From contig MU266494.1 of NCBI GenBank assembly GCA_021014945.1, forward strand, positions 1-62,950: DNA of 62,950 nucleotides. Direction: 5' to 3'. How positions within the stretch are numbered: the first letter of the stretch is position 1; each line of letters begins with the position of its first letter. The position numbers and the translations under genes were made by a program. Shown here one piece after another: positions 10,760 through 20,726 of the stretch. Origin of the DNA: Leucogyrophana mollusca. Lineage: Eukaryota; Basidiomycota; Agaricomycetes; Boletales. Under the pieces are notes generated by a model that saw only the letters and a program-made list of their open reading frames with translations, had not been told where the DNA came from and did no database searches.

Positions 10760-12422
10760 TCACGCGGCGTCGGTTGCTGTAGTCTTCGAGACCTCCACGA
10801 CGATACCTGGAGCTATCTAGAAAAACGCTGCGTGAGTGGGTCGGGCGCATTCAACTGCAAGACCAACCGGTGGCTCCGAGAACATCCTGTCCGTGGGGTC
10901 GAAGGCACTCGAAGATGAGCCATTCTGACCAGTGCTCGACGGTGTGGGAAACAAACCCCCTTTTGGCGCTCGTCTGAGGCGCCCGGGGAGACGCTAATCA
11001 CCGTCGAATTAGCATAGGCCATGAGGCAAGGATGAGCGGAGGAGAATATACCACAGTATCAAGAGCTGTTCCGCTCCGCAGGGTAGTCACACAAGGTAGA
11101 CTGATAACTGTCTCATTGATGTCTGTGCGCACTTTTCGTGCATTCAGCCTGCGTTTCTTTCTGTCAAGAAACAGTTGTTCGGACCAGAAAATGGGCTACG
11201 AACGAAGCTAGAAAGGTGTTGGCGAAAACTTGAAAAAGTTGTAAGTTGGGAATTTGAAAAAAAATTGTGGTGCAAACTGACTCTGTCCAAAGACTAAAAA
11301 CACAGCAAACCAATCGACTGATATTGTTTGCGTTAGTGAATGAGAGCGAAGAGAAAATCAACTCACGAGAATTCCGCATGGATAAAAAGAGTATCAAGAT
11401 GACCACCGCTGTTAAACTGGCCGTCCTAAATGATCTATAGTGTGTGCTAGAAGAAAGGAGCACCCACCCAGTAATAAGGCCAGTCTCTTTAGAATCTAAG
11501 TTAGCAATATCGCAGCCACTCATAAATGCGACTTGCCTATTGTATACATTATCATTTGATCTACGGATCTGGCTGAGCTATGCTATATGTGTGAGATCAC
11601 CGCCACTGCGAGAGTAAGTAGTTTCACTTACCGCCCCATCCTAAGCACAAAGTTTCTTTCACTCTTGAGATAGTAGCACATGTTTCCTGCAATAATACCG
11701 TCGTTGACGGCTCCCATGGCTAATAAAGTTGTGATCAACCACGCGTATTCGTTTGCGTAGAGTGGCATGGACACGCCCTTAAATGCGCCCGCGGCGAGAG
11801 CTACGCTTCCGGCGAACCGCAGGGCAGATAGTGCCCAGCAAACTATAGGGATGCGAATACCCCCAGAAAAGGCATACACGCGCTGCGCAAAATATCCCTG
11901 TAGGTTATAGGGCGTAAATATATGAGAACCCATATAGGAAACGATGTATGGAAGCGATACCTGGGCTGCGGATCCCAAAAAGCCGCTAAGCAAAACTGAT
12001 GCAGAAAATCCACGAGGTAAAGGTTCGCCGAGTAGCTCTATGGCTATCTGATCAAAATCTGTCACGGAAATGGTATACATCCCGGATAACACTGCGATTG
12101 AATGCCCAACAATGCAAAGCCTGTTCCCTGCTTAAGGCATTGCCAGAAGTCCCGAACAATGACTACGCACAGCACGATTGTGACCTGGGTGCATATGTAT
12201 GTCCAGGGGCAAGCATCAGACACTAACATCGTAGATTAAACCAACGAAAATGCTAACCAAAGATTTCAACCACGCGGGATCGTTGGGATAGTTTCGGTAG
12301 TAGTGGTAGGTCTGGATTGTCGCAATGCCAAAAGCGAAGGTCATGGCGAGAGAGCCAATCATAAGTGCTCCGATAACTGCGTTCGCCAGCTTGTCTGTTT
12401 CCGAGTCTGTGGTCGCCGACAT
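10760..12422 (-). CDS. DUF6534-type multi-span membrane protein, copy a
   Basis: Member of the DUF6534 family, basidiomycete integral membrane proteins with about seven helices and no known function. Exon 1 (12,422 down to 12,258) gives GALMIGSLAMTFAFGIATIQ followed by YHYYRNY and WLKSL. Later exons give the helix run GYFAQRVYAFSG, the AVNDGIIAGNMCYYLKSER signature, ETGLITG, WFAVFLVFG, FANTFLAS and LNARKVRTDINETVISLP. The last exon gives APGIVVEVSKTTATDAA, with stop TGA at 10,760-10,762. All joins keep the frame. One intron (plus-strand position 11,531-11,536) uses a GC donor (GCAAGT), shared with copy g. Copy g at 34,012 is the closest paralogue and lies inverted relative to this gene. No function can be assigned beyond a membrane protein with a cytosolic or lumenal C-terminal tail. 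Confidence 0.82.
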
Positions 12423-12514
12423 GCTGGTTGTAAATGCTGCACAACTGCAAGCAGCTGCCGAGCGGAGCGGCTACAAGGGTTCGCACTTGGCTGTCACTGA
12501 AGTATATTCGCTAC

Positions 12515-12522
12515 CATAAATA
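12515..12522 (-). promoter_or_regulatory. TATA-like element upstream of DUF6534 copy a
   Basis: TATTTATG on the minus strand, about 95 bases before the ATG. It aligns with TATATATT upstream of copy g, with matching flanks that include GCCAAGTGCGAACCCTTG versus GCCAGCCGTGAACCCTTG. Confidence 0.4.
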
Positions 12523-12859
12523 CTGTTTCGGCAACGCATCCTATCAAGGGACCATCTCCAGCGGCGAAGCTCACAGGAGTATATCAGACAATGTAGTGAT
12601 GGACTATGAATTCGAGTCCCGGAGAGATGCGATAAACCAGCGCTATGAACCGCCCTTGTCAGCGTCTGTCGCTATATTCAGAACTGAAGTGCCAGGCTGA
12701 TAGTGGCAGTGGTTGATGGAGCTCCGGAGGTTTGTTATTGATCTTGACCAGACTTGGTCCCGATCAACCGAAGAGTATGACTTGAGTAAACTGCACGTGG
12801 CCAGATGAGATGGTTGGATCGTCAATAATAAGCTATATATACCTGGCGTCAAACTGCTC

Positions 12860-13800
12860 TCGCAGAACTGCAGAACATGGGACGAGCTTCAGTGAGCGAG
12901 CTTTGCGGGTAATATTGGCCAATAGCGTTAGAGGTGGAACTGCCAGTGACACTCTCGCCTTTCGTTTCACCTCGATATGCTGCTGATCGCACTGGACGGC
13001 TGTGGTAAGTTCCAGCGTTTCTGAGTATGTAAACTCTGTGATGGTCACCATCGCTCCCACGGTACGAATCGTTCTGAACCAAGCTACTACAGTTGCAGAG
13101 CCTTCTGGCGCCCACAGAAACTAAAGCCGCGGAATTCGAGACCTTGAACAGCAAATCGACAAGAGAGAAGACGGGGGACAAAATCTGGAAATTAGAAACT
13201 ATCATTGCCTATCGATGCGAATCTGTCCGCATCATTGCAGGGGATAGCGCCAAATAGTATTGTCAGCGCTAGAAGAGAATTGTTATTAGACGGGCGGCAG
13301 GAGATACCACCCCATCATTGGACTTGAACGTTGAAGCCAGCGTCCAAATGGTCTGATGCGGGTCTATAATTTGTTTGTCGATGCTTCGAATTGTTCAGGC
13401 AAACATCCTTGCGTTCACACAATAGCTTTATTCACATGACTTCATCGGCTTGGCGGATGATCTGACCGATCAACGAACTTCAGCGCTCAGCCTGTAAGTT
13501 GCATATTTTATGTTTGCTAGGGTCAAGCTGACGCCTAGTGATGGTTAGCAAAATGTCGGAGAAAGCTAGTGCCTGTCTTCCCTGATTTTTGCGGAGGACA
13601 TATGGGATCAATTTAGCACTGTAACATGGTGAGTTTGGATGAATATGTCACCCACTCAGTCTTCGAACAATCACTTCGTAGCTCGTTGGACATATACACG
13701 TTGATCCCATTCAATTCCGCACTATTGATGTCTCGCAACCTCACAACATCTGTGTGGTCGGGTGATGTCAATACCGAGACTTGTTCTTTTGACTCGGCTT
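12860..13800 (+). pseudogene. Decayed unit X, copy 1 (unknown function)
   Basis: This stretch matches, in inverted orientation, the blocks at 28.4-29.3 kb and 32.4-33.2 kb. Conserved pieces in the sense direction read HGTSFSERALRVILA, LEQQIDKREDGG and LYSHDFIGLADDLTDQRTS, then an open stretch beginning FEQSLRSSLDIYTLIPFNS. Stops and shifts between these pieces prevent a continuous protein in any copy, and no copy shows a convincing start-to-stop gene model. I do not recognise the family. It sits directly upstream of DUF6534 copy b, as its relatives do for copies e and f, and belongs to the inverted arm. Confidence 0.4.
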
Positions 13801-14238
13801 AAGCGGGGCCATGGATCGCAACGGTACGTGAGTGGAAGGTGGAAGTTAAGACGTTTTACGGAGGCACCTCGTTCCAAATCAAACACGCCACCTGAAGTAT
13901 TACCACGCGCTTCGTAAATCGAGATACCCCGTGCGGTGTCTGCGAAGGAGATGGAAGTGGAGGCGGTGCACCCCATCGTTTCACCGACACCAAACAAAGC
14001 ATTGTCTAGCAAATGGCCACGATGAGTTCCTTCAGCTGATACCCCGCCGAGCAAATCAAACCTTGATAACACAAAGATAGTCACGCTCAAAGATATCTCA
14101 TTGGTGGGAGAACCTCTCTACATAGATCAGTGATGCTGGATTCCTGTACAACATATCCCTAGATAAATTGTGGATTTGGCATGCAGAGGGCCCATCCAGC
14201 GCTGCCATCTTCTCACAACAGGAAGGTTCACAGCGACG

Positions 14239-15946
14239 ATGCCAGGCGCGGACGCTTCTGTTGGAGCCCTCGAGGTCGGAGGTTTCGTGATGATTTATTT
14301 TTTTGGCTTCGTGACTGTCCAGACCTACCACTACTATCGCAAGTACTCTGGCGACTCGACGTGGTTGAGAATACTGGTAAGTCACAAGACAGCCTTCCAC
14401 AATATCCGCTGGGCTGACATCATGCTCATGATCGCCCAGGTTGCATTTGTGTGGTGTGTACTTCAGTCTTCTTTATCAGATTCTGGCTGGTTCTGAATCC
14501 AAACATCATTGTTCCGAAAGGTTTTTCGAAATCGCACACAGCATATCAGTAGTAACCGGGACGTACGACGTCTCTGTCACCCGTTTCGGACAAAGATCAG
14601 CAGAGACTCTGAGTCCCATACCCTCCGGATTCGCCTGGTCAATCATATTCGCCAGTTTTATTCCGTTGCTGGTCCAGGTAATATTTCAGTGCATCCAGCA
14701 GGGATTGTATATCAATGCTTACTCAATATTCTGCTCAAGGGGTTCTTCGTACGCCGTGTGCGCATTTTCTCCGAGCAGATATACCTTCCCGTGTTTTGTT
14801 GGACAATCTGCTTCTTGCGATTTTCGGGCACCATCGCCGTGGCGATATATGTGATGATTAACCTCGCCTCTTTTCAAAGTGATGCGCAAGTGATGGGAAG
14901 GATCCTGTCGGCTTTGCTGGTGATGGGAGTGGCTAACGATGTGATCGTCGCGGGGAGCATGTGTTACTACCTCAAGCGTGAAAAAACTTCTATCGATAGG
15001 TGGGCGTGCGTTTTTCATTCTGTGGTGAAGTGATTGACATGCCTGTCTCTCGCAGCACTATCAAGTTGCTGGATCGGCTGATAGCCTACACTATTGGTGT
15101 GTAATGACACGCATAAATGCATGCGAATGTGCTCATTATTTCTGCTAGAGACAGGCCTCCTCACGAGGTAGCTATTCCTGCTTTATCGTTTGCGAAGCCC
15201 GGAGTTCAAGCATTGTTATAAGCTTGACTACTTTGACTACACTCGTCTGCTTCAAGTTAATGACCAATTGTGAGTTGACACCCCCTTTCGAGGCTGTCCA
15301 TCTAACAGGCAAGCCCCAAAGATGTCTGGTTCGCGATATATCTGTTCAGTGCAGAGGGTGCATTGTTAAGTTGAACAAGGTCATCCATGTACTGAAGACA
15401 TGACAGTTTACGCAAACGCTCTGTTGGCCAAGTATGCATTTTTCATTGGCACTAATGAAAGATCAGTCCTGATGAGGACGCCGAAGCCTCAACGCTCGCA
15501 AAGTGCATTCCGCTGTTGACCAAACTCTAGTTGATTTGTCCCGTATAACTTACTCAGGAAGCACTGGCGCGTCTCATACAGCTGTAAGTCTCCTGAATCC
15601 CCCATACGCGGCCCGCGGAATCGCACTGACTTGAAGCAACTCTACAATGCCAGGTCGATTTATCCAGCCAGCAGCCCCGACACACACCGCCTAGTATATC
15701 CAAGGATGACGTTCAGAGCAATACTACATTGGCGGACGAGTATAACTATCCCAACGCAACATTTCTAGAGCCATCGGTATGTTTTGTTCATTGCAGGTCA
15801 TTATCAGTCCCGTTCACTTATGTGTGCGTGCCTGCCAGTTCGCACCAAATATCACCATAGAAGTATGCCGAGAGACACAGACCGACCCGGACACTCACAA
15901 GGGTTGTGGTAGATCTTCTGGCGGAGATACCCTATCCCTGGCCTGA
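14239..15946 (+). CDS. DUF6534-type multi-span membrane protein, copy b
   Basis: The start ATG at 14,239 gives PGADASVGALEVGGFVMIYF and FGFVTVQTYHYYRKYSGD. Exons then give VAFVW-FFEIAHSISVVTGT, SVTRFGQRSAETL, GFFVRRVRIFSEQIYLPVFC, VMGVANDVIVAGSMCYYLKR, ETGLLTS, VWFAIYLFSAE, VYANALLAN and LNARKVHSAVDQTLVDLS. A variable tail and the final exon FAPNITIEVCRETQTDPD follow, with TGA at 15,944-15,946. About eleven exons join without a frame break. The helix pattern is that of the DUF6534 family. Its mirror partner is copy e on the right arm; the two share the unusual YFFGFV helix and the CRETQT tail, which separates this subgroup (b, e, f) from the others. Confidence 0.82.
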
Positions 15947-16735
15947 GAACGTCTTTGTACACTCAAATTTTGTAGAGCTTGAAGACACATGCTCAACAAA
16001 GAAGACCCGACTGATTCTAGGACTGAGCAAAGCCTGCTCCTCAGCTATGCGGGTTGGGATGGGCCAGCGCTTCCACTCAGCACTGTCGTAGAGTCGTTTG
16101 AATGGGCAACTTCAGCGATACTGAAAGTATGGTGGGAAATTAGACTTCCATCGCGGAGAGCAAACAAAGCCAAATACGAACACGGCCTGAGCAGCTTCTT
16201 CCAAGTCAAGTTCTCGCCACTTGGTTATAGCTCATTCAACAAGCACCGTAATGCCATACCCGTCGTCTACAGCAGGTCAGGTCGGGGTCAGTAGCACTTA
16301 CCCGCGAAATTAGAGTGGATCCACTTCAGCTCTGCGGATGAACAGCATGGAGAGGCCGACGACCGCATTACGGACTGTGATGCACAGATCCAATGTGCAT
16401 TTTTGTTCTGCTGGTCTGTCCATCGGGCTTTCATTAACTCAAGGCTGCTCAAAAATATCGCCGGAACAGAGCGCCAGGTGAACCATATGATCATCATAGA
16501 TCACACAAGCGCGTTCTTTTCTCAAAATGTAGCGGTTATAACATACTCCCGATACATCAATCACTTTTCAACGGTCGGTGAGAGATGAGATAAGTATAGT
16601 GGAAGGGGAGGTGCTACGAGAGGCTCAACCTGTGCAGCTGATGCTGCGGCTCCCGTGAGCAGGTTGGCTCCGACAAGGTCGATTAAATGGTCAGTCCAGA
16701 GCTGCCTCAAGGATTGACAGATCCTGTTACCACCC
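15947..16735. other. Intergenic segment of the inverted arm between copies b and c
   Basis: No gene is seen. The sequence matches the reverse complement of about 25,300-26,180 (for example the stretch before the copy c ATG against that before copy d), and part of it recurs near 29.7-30.0 kb. It contains the promoter of copy c. Confidence 0.55.
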
Positions 16736-18424
16736 ATGTCGGCCGCGAGCGCCTCTCTCGGAGCCCTCGAGCTCGGTGCTACTCTAACGACTTTCTTTTT
16801 TGGCATTGCAACTGTCCAGACGTATCATTATTACCGTCGATACACTAGTGACCTGCTTTGGCTGAAATCAATGGTAGGAGTGATCAACCGGTGGAAGTTT
16901 TCATCTTCTCGACTGACCCAAACTTCCAGGTTGCAGTTCTGTGGTGCGGACCTTCTGGCCAACTTATGCTTTTCCTTGGAGACTGACCTATACTCGTGGA
17001 ATCGCTGCAGGTGTTTCGAACTCGCACAACTTTTGGCAATCACGACTGGGTTGTATCCCATCGTCACCAGACAATCCGAAAGCATGTCACTCCCACGACC
17101 TTTTGCTTGGTCAGCTCTATTTGGCGGGATCCTTCCGCCTGCAGCCCAGGTAGATTCGACTATGCCTTGGGGCGAAACCATTGTGTTAGTGCTTACGCAA
17201 TGTTGTTACTCGAGGCATTCTTCGTGTATCGCGTTCGTGTCTTCTCAAAGAAGACATGGCTGACTCTGTTTTGTGGGACTCTATGTGTCTTGCGTTTCTT
17301 CCTGGACGTCGGCGCGGGGATATATACGATCAAGGTCCCCGTTTCCGTCGCAGAGCTTGCCCAGCGGCTGAGCTGGGCGGTTATGGCGGTGCTTATAATT
17401 GGTTCGATCAGTGACGCCATCGTCGCAGGGAGCATGTGCTACTATCTCAAGCGTGAAAGGGCTTTTGCATTGGGGCCGTGAGTAGTGTATCGTTTTTTCC
17501 AGCAGTGATGCATACCCCCCCCTCAGAACCACAAAGTTACTGGATCGACTGATAGCATATACTATCGGTGAGCCGTGATGGCGTATCATGCTGACGGGAT
17601 TGAGGTCATTAACAACAGCATGCTAGAAACCAGCCTCATCACTAGGTACATAGCTACTTTAATCTTGCGCCTGGCATGGACCACGATGACCGAGCGCTTC
17701 AGTTTGACCGCTATTGCTATACTCCTATGCTTTAAGACGATGCCGAACACAAGTGAACCACATCAACCTCCTTTCCAGTTAACCATCTCTGACGAATAGC
17801 ATTCGCGAAACAGTTGCCTGGTTCGGGGTAAACATGTTCCATGGACAGGGTAAGAGCCTTGTCGTGTGAGTTGCCAGCTTGTACTGAACCTATGACAGTG
17901 TGCGTGAATGCCCTGTTGGCCAAGTAAGGGCGTCCCAACAACGGTCATGAATGATCAATGTTAACGACAAAACTGAAGCCTCAATGCCCGCAAAGCACAT
18001 TCTAACGTCGACAACGCTCACATCAGCTTCTCCCATTCGACATTTCGCGCCAACGTCGGGCCATCAGACTCAGATGTATGTTATTAGTCTGCCATTGGAC
18101 GTTCGTGCTGAATCATATTAATTTGATCTAACCGACCAGGAGTCCCCGTCCACGTCCTTCGGGATCCCTGGCAAAAACCAGGGTGCCGCCCCGGACGACA
18201 TTCCAGCGAGCGGTTACGGTGATTCAGATGGTATGCCCCCGGTGCCGCTCGTAGGTTAAAGCGCTGTTACCTCCGTTCCAGTACTGAAGCGTACCTGGCA
18301 GTTCACACCAGGGGCCGCCATAGAAGTATGCCTCGGCCGAGACACGAAGGTGCAACAAGAGGCTTCCATAGCTCCAGACAAGTCTACTGGCACATTATGC
18401 CCGCCCCCAAGCATTGTGGCTTAG
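16736..18424 (+). CDS. DUF6534-type multi-span membrane protein, copy c
   Basis: The start at 16,736 gives SAASASLGALELGATLTTFF and FGIATVQTYHYYRRYTSD. Later exons give CFELAQLLAITTGLYPIVTR, the helix block FFVYRVRVFSKKTWLTLFCG, VLIIGSISDAIVAGSMCYYL and KRERAFALGP. The final exon gives FTPGAAIEVCLGRDTKVQQE and ends PPSIVA with TAG at 18,422-18,424. The frame stays open through the helix block in which copy d is broken. Exons after KRERAF are more diverged (KTMPNTSEPHQPP region) and I place their borders with less confidence. Copy d (23,597-25,295, inverted) is its near-identical mirror partner, including about 190 bp of promoter. Confidence 0.78.
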
Positions 18425-18839
18425 TACATCTATGATATGAAGTGCCCATGAATGTTGGAATGTATCCGCCCTCGACAAGCAATACCGACCCCCGGTGCCC
18501 TTACCCGGTCTGACTATTAAATGAGGCATCGACGGTGGATGGATCCTAATTCCACCAACCTGCCAGCTGTGGATCTTAAGTAGGGTCCACATGAACCATA
18601 CATACAGTAGATCATGCTCAAGCTCAAGTTCCGTCGACCACAGCAGCTCCGGTCACTAACGCTCAATTAGCAAAATAAACATTATCGTGAAATGCGTAGC
18701 CTAAAGACGCCCGCGAGAGTTGATGGATGCGGATAATGCGAGTGACAGAGAAGTTAGAACAATGAGGAGAGCGGCGAGACGGTAAGAAACAACCACGACT
18801 TCCGTGGGGCTGTAGAGGCGCGGGCTCCCCGAGTTCATG

Positions 18840-19060
18840 TGTGGCGAGAGCTGGAAGGCGGAGTGCTCGATTTGCTGGCGGGCCTCGAGGTCGAGCGAGG
18901 CCCCGCGCGGGAGGAAGGGGGCGAAGAGCTGGGGGAACGGTGACATGGGAAAATTCGGAGGGGGAGCCACAGACGTAGGCAAGCTGGGAAACCTGCACGG
19001 AGATGTGCGGTGGTCTGTGGAGGGGCGGAGCGGCGAGCTCAGGGTACATAGGGAGGCCAT
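18840..19060 (-). pseudogene. Relict fragment of the Skt5/Chs4-like gene, inverted
   Basis: Read on the minus strand, this 220-bp stretch matches codons of the intact gene at about 21,990-22,215. Pieces PELAAPPLHRPPHISVQVSQ and LAYVCG, then EFSHVTVP and LFAPFLPRGASLDLEARQQI parallel PELAVPLLHR, QVPQPAYVYG, EFSHVSVP and LFAPFVPRGSSPELEARKHL. The frame is interrupted and neither end of the gene remains. Just outside it, 18,576-18,640 also matches the sequence downstream of the intact gene (about 23,385-23,445), again inverted. It therefore looks like the eroded partner of the Skt5 gene in the mirror-image duplication. Confidence 0.75.
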
Positions 19061-20726
19061 GGGACGCTGGTTTCAGTATACCCTCGATGATTCCGACGCT
19101 TCGCGTCGCTCGATTCGGAAGTTCGAAGTTGCAGCCAAGTTTGGAGAGGATCATAAGCTCTAAATTCAGCAACACGCAAGTCCACGTGCTCAGTTTCTCC
19201 CGACACCCGAATACGGGATGGACGCACATACCATTCGCCCGGTGCACCCCGACCCGCGGGGCCGCTATGAAAAAAAATCTGGATTTTTTCAATGGGAGTT
19301 ACGTACCACCGTCTGCTTCGGTTGTTAAGCATGAAATCCCACCGAAGCTGTGCGATTTTATCCCAAGGTCCTTCTGGTTCAACGGTGATCCTGAAGTCCC
19401 GGCTCGCTCAACTTCAGGTTGTGGCTGGTCTTGAACAACGTGCGCAGCCCTAACTAGCCAGCCTCCGATAGCATGCGAAACCTCACTGCTCATCAGTATT
19501 GATAGCCTTCTTTAAGACTCGAGCGCGTCAGTCACGGCGGACATGAACACGGCTTAGGGTCTAAATCCCGCTGGTGGAGATGCGAACTTCAAAAGTACGC
19601 ACTGAAGTGACGAATCTGATTGTTGATGAGGTAAGGCAGCTCCTGAGAAGAGGGACCTCCTGGTTCTGCGGCAGATGTTCAGCCAATCAATCCCTCATTG
19701 CGAGTCTGAGACTCGAGTACATAATGGGCTACACACCAATCTGTTTCGACTCGGCGCATCACCCCAATTCAGTCCGAAACGACCGCCTATGGGTCCCGAA
19801 GCAACTGCCTATTGCGGGAGAACCAAGGGTGTGTGTAGGCGTCAGCTCCAGGACCTATACTATGGGCAGTCTACGAGTGCCATCCCTGCGCTGGCGCCAG
19901 ACAAAGGCCGGACCCCCAATTCCAAAATACACACCGAGGTCTGATTGTTGATCATTGCCGATCAACGGCCCGGGCTCACTAGACAAGATCTTATATCGGC
20001 GTCGGCAACGTATGCGCTCGTAGGCATAGATATCATCATCTGATCAGCGGCAGTCGAGCTCTGACGCTGTGAGTGCTTTTCGAGCTCGTGCTCATGATCT
20101 GGATCATGGGTGGTTTTACCGTCGCGGCGCTAGGTTGGAACTTGACGTCAATATAAGCACGTCAATCATATCGAGCGGCACACCAATCCTCGATCGTCAA
20201 CGTCATCGTCTGTTCCGGGTGGGCTGCTGAGACAACTGAAAAAAAAGACTCGTATTGTTGCTGACTGGTTGATTGCAATTGACCTCGTTGCTTGCAAGGC
20301 GGAAAAGTAAATTATGGAAGCTGGGAAGCAAGAGGTGCAACCCCAATTATTCCCGTCCAGACCGGGCCTCGTGTGGGTCAAAGCCAGTCAAAGCCGCGGC
20401 GAAAGATCTGCCAAAGGACGGAGGCGGAGCCTTCGGTCGCTGCGAGAGGCGGAGAAAGGTGATCAGTGTGGCACAATGAGCGCCTTCTGAGCGTTTGGAT
20501 GAGTTTGGGCACCCTTGTCAGAGGAGAAACTGAAAGCCGAAGGCGCTGTGGCCAAGGATGAGGCGCAGATGTGTCAAGCGCTGCGGCACCAATTACTTAT
20601 ACACAGCCGTCTTGTGTAAGTGGAGTACAAGTATAGCAAGGCACTTGGAATATTCTGGTGACTGATTTTGAATCTTGGTCAACTGATTCTACGACGATCA
20701 ACTGAAAGACTCCAGAAACCTTGGGA
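19061..20726. other. Palindrome centre and Skt5 upstream region
   Basis: About 1.7 kb without a recognisable gene. The centre of the inverted duplication should lie here or in the lost part of the left Skt5 copy. The right end should hold the promoter of the intact Skt5 gene. Confidence 0.45.

Larger units (their letters stand above)
10760..19060 (+). repeat. Left arm of a large inverted duplication
   Basis: Moving inward it holds DUF6534 copy a, unit X1, copies b and c, the flank at 18.58-18.64 kb and the Skt5 relict. Each element has a counterpart in inverse order and orientation on the right arm (g, X2/X3, e/f, d, the Skt5 flank and Skt5). Matches extend through promoters and intergenic DNA, not only exons. 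Confidence 0.75.

Noticed and set aside
12608..12630. tRNA-like T-arm pattern TTCGAGTCC
   Set aside because: I could not build an acceptor stem, D-arm or anticodon arm around it. The sequence belongs to the promoter repeat shared by copies a and g. A similar pattern at 56,645 lies in the short promoter between the O-methyltransferase and hydrolase genes, and there too I found no cloverleaf.
15469..15485. Hammerhead-ribozyme-like core (CTGATGAG followed by GACGCC and GAAG)
   Set aside because: It lies in an intron of DUF6534 copy b, lacks the GAAA box and closing stems, and the matching introns of copies e and f do not keep it. Chance is the better explanation.
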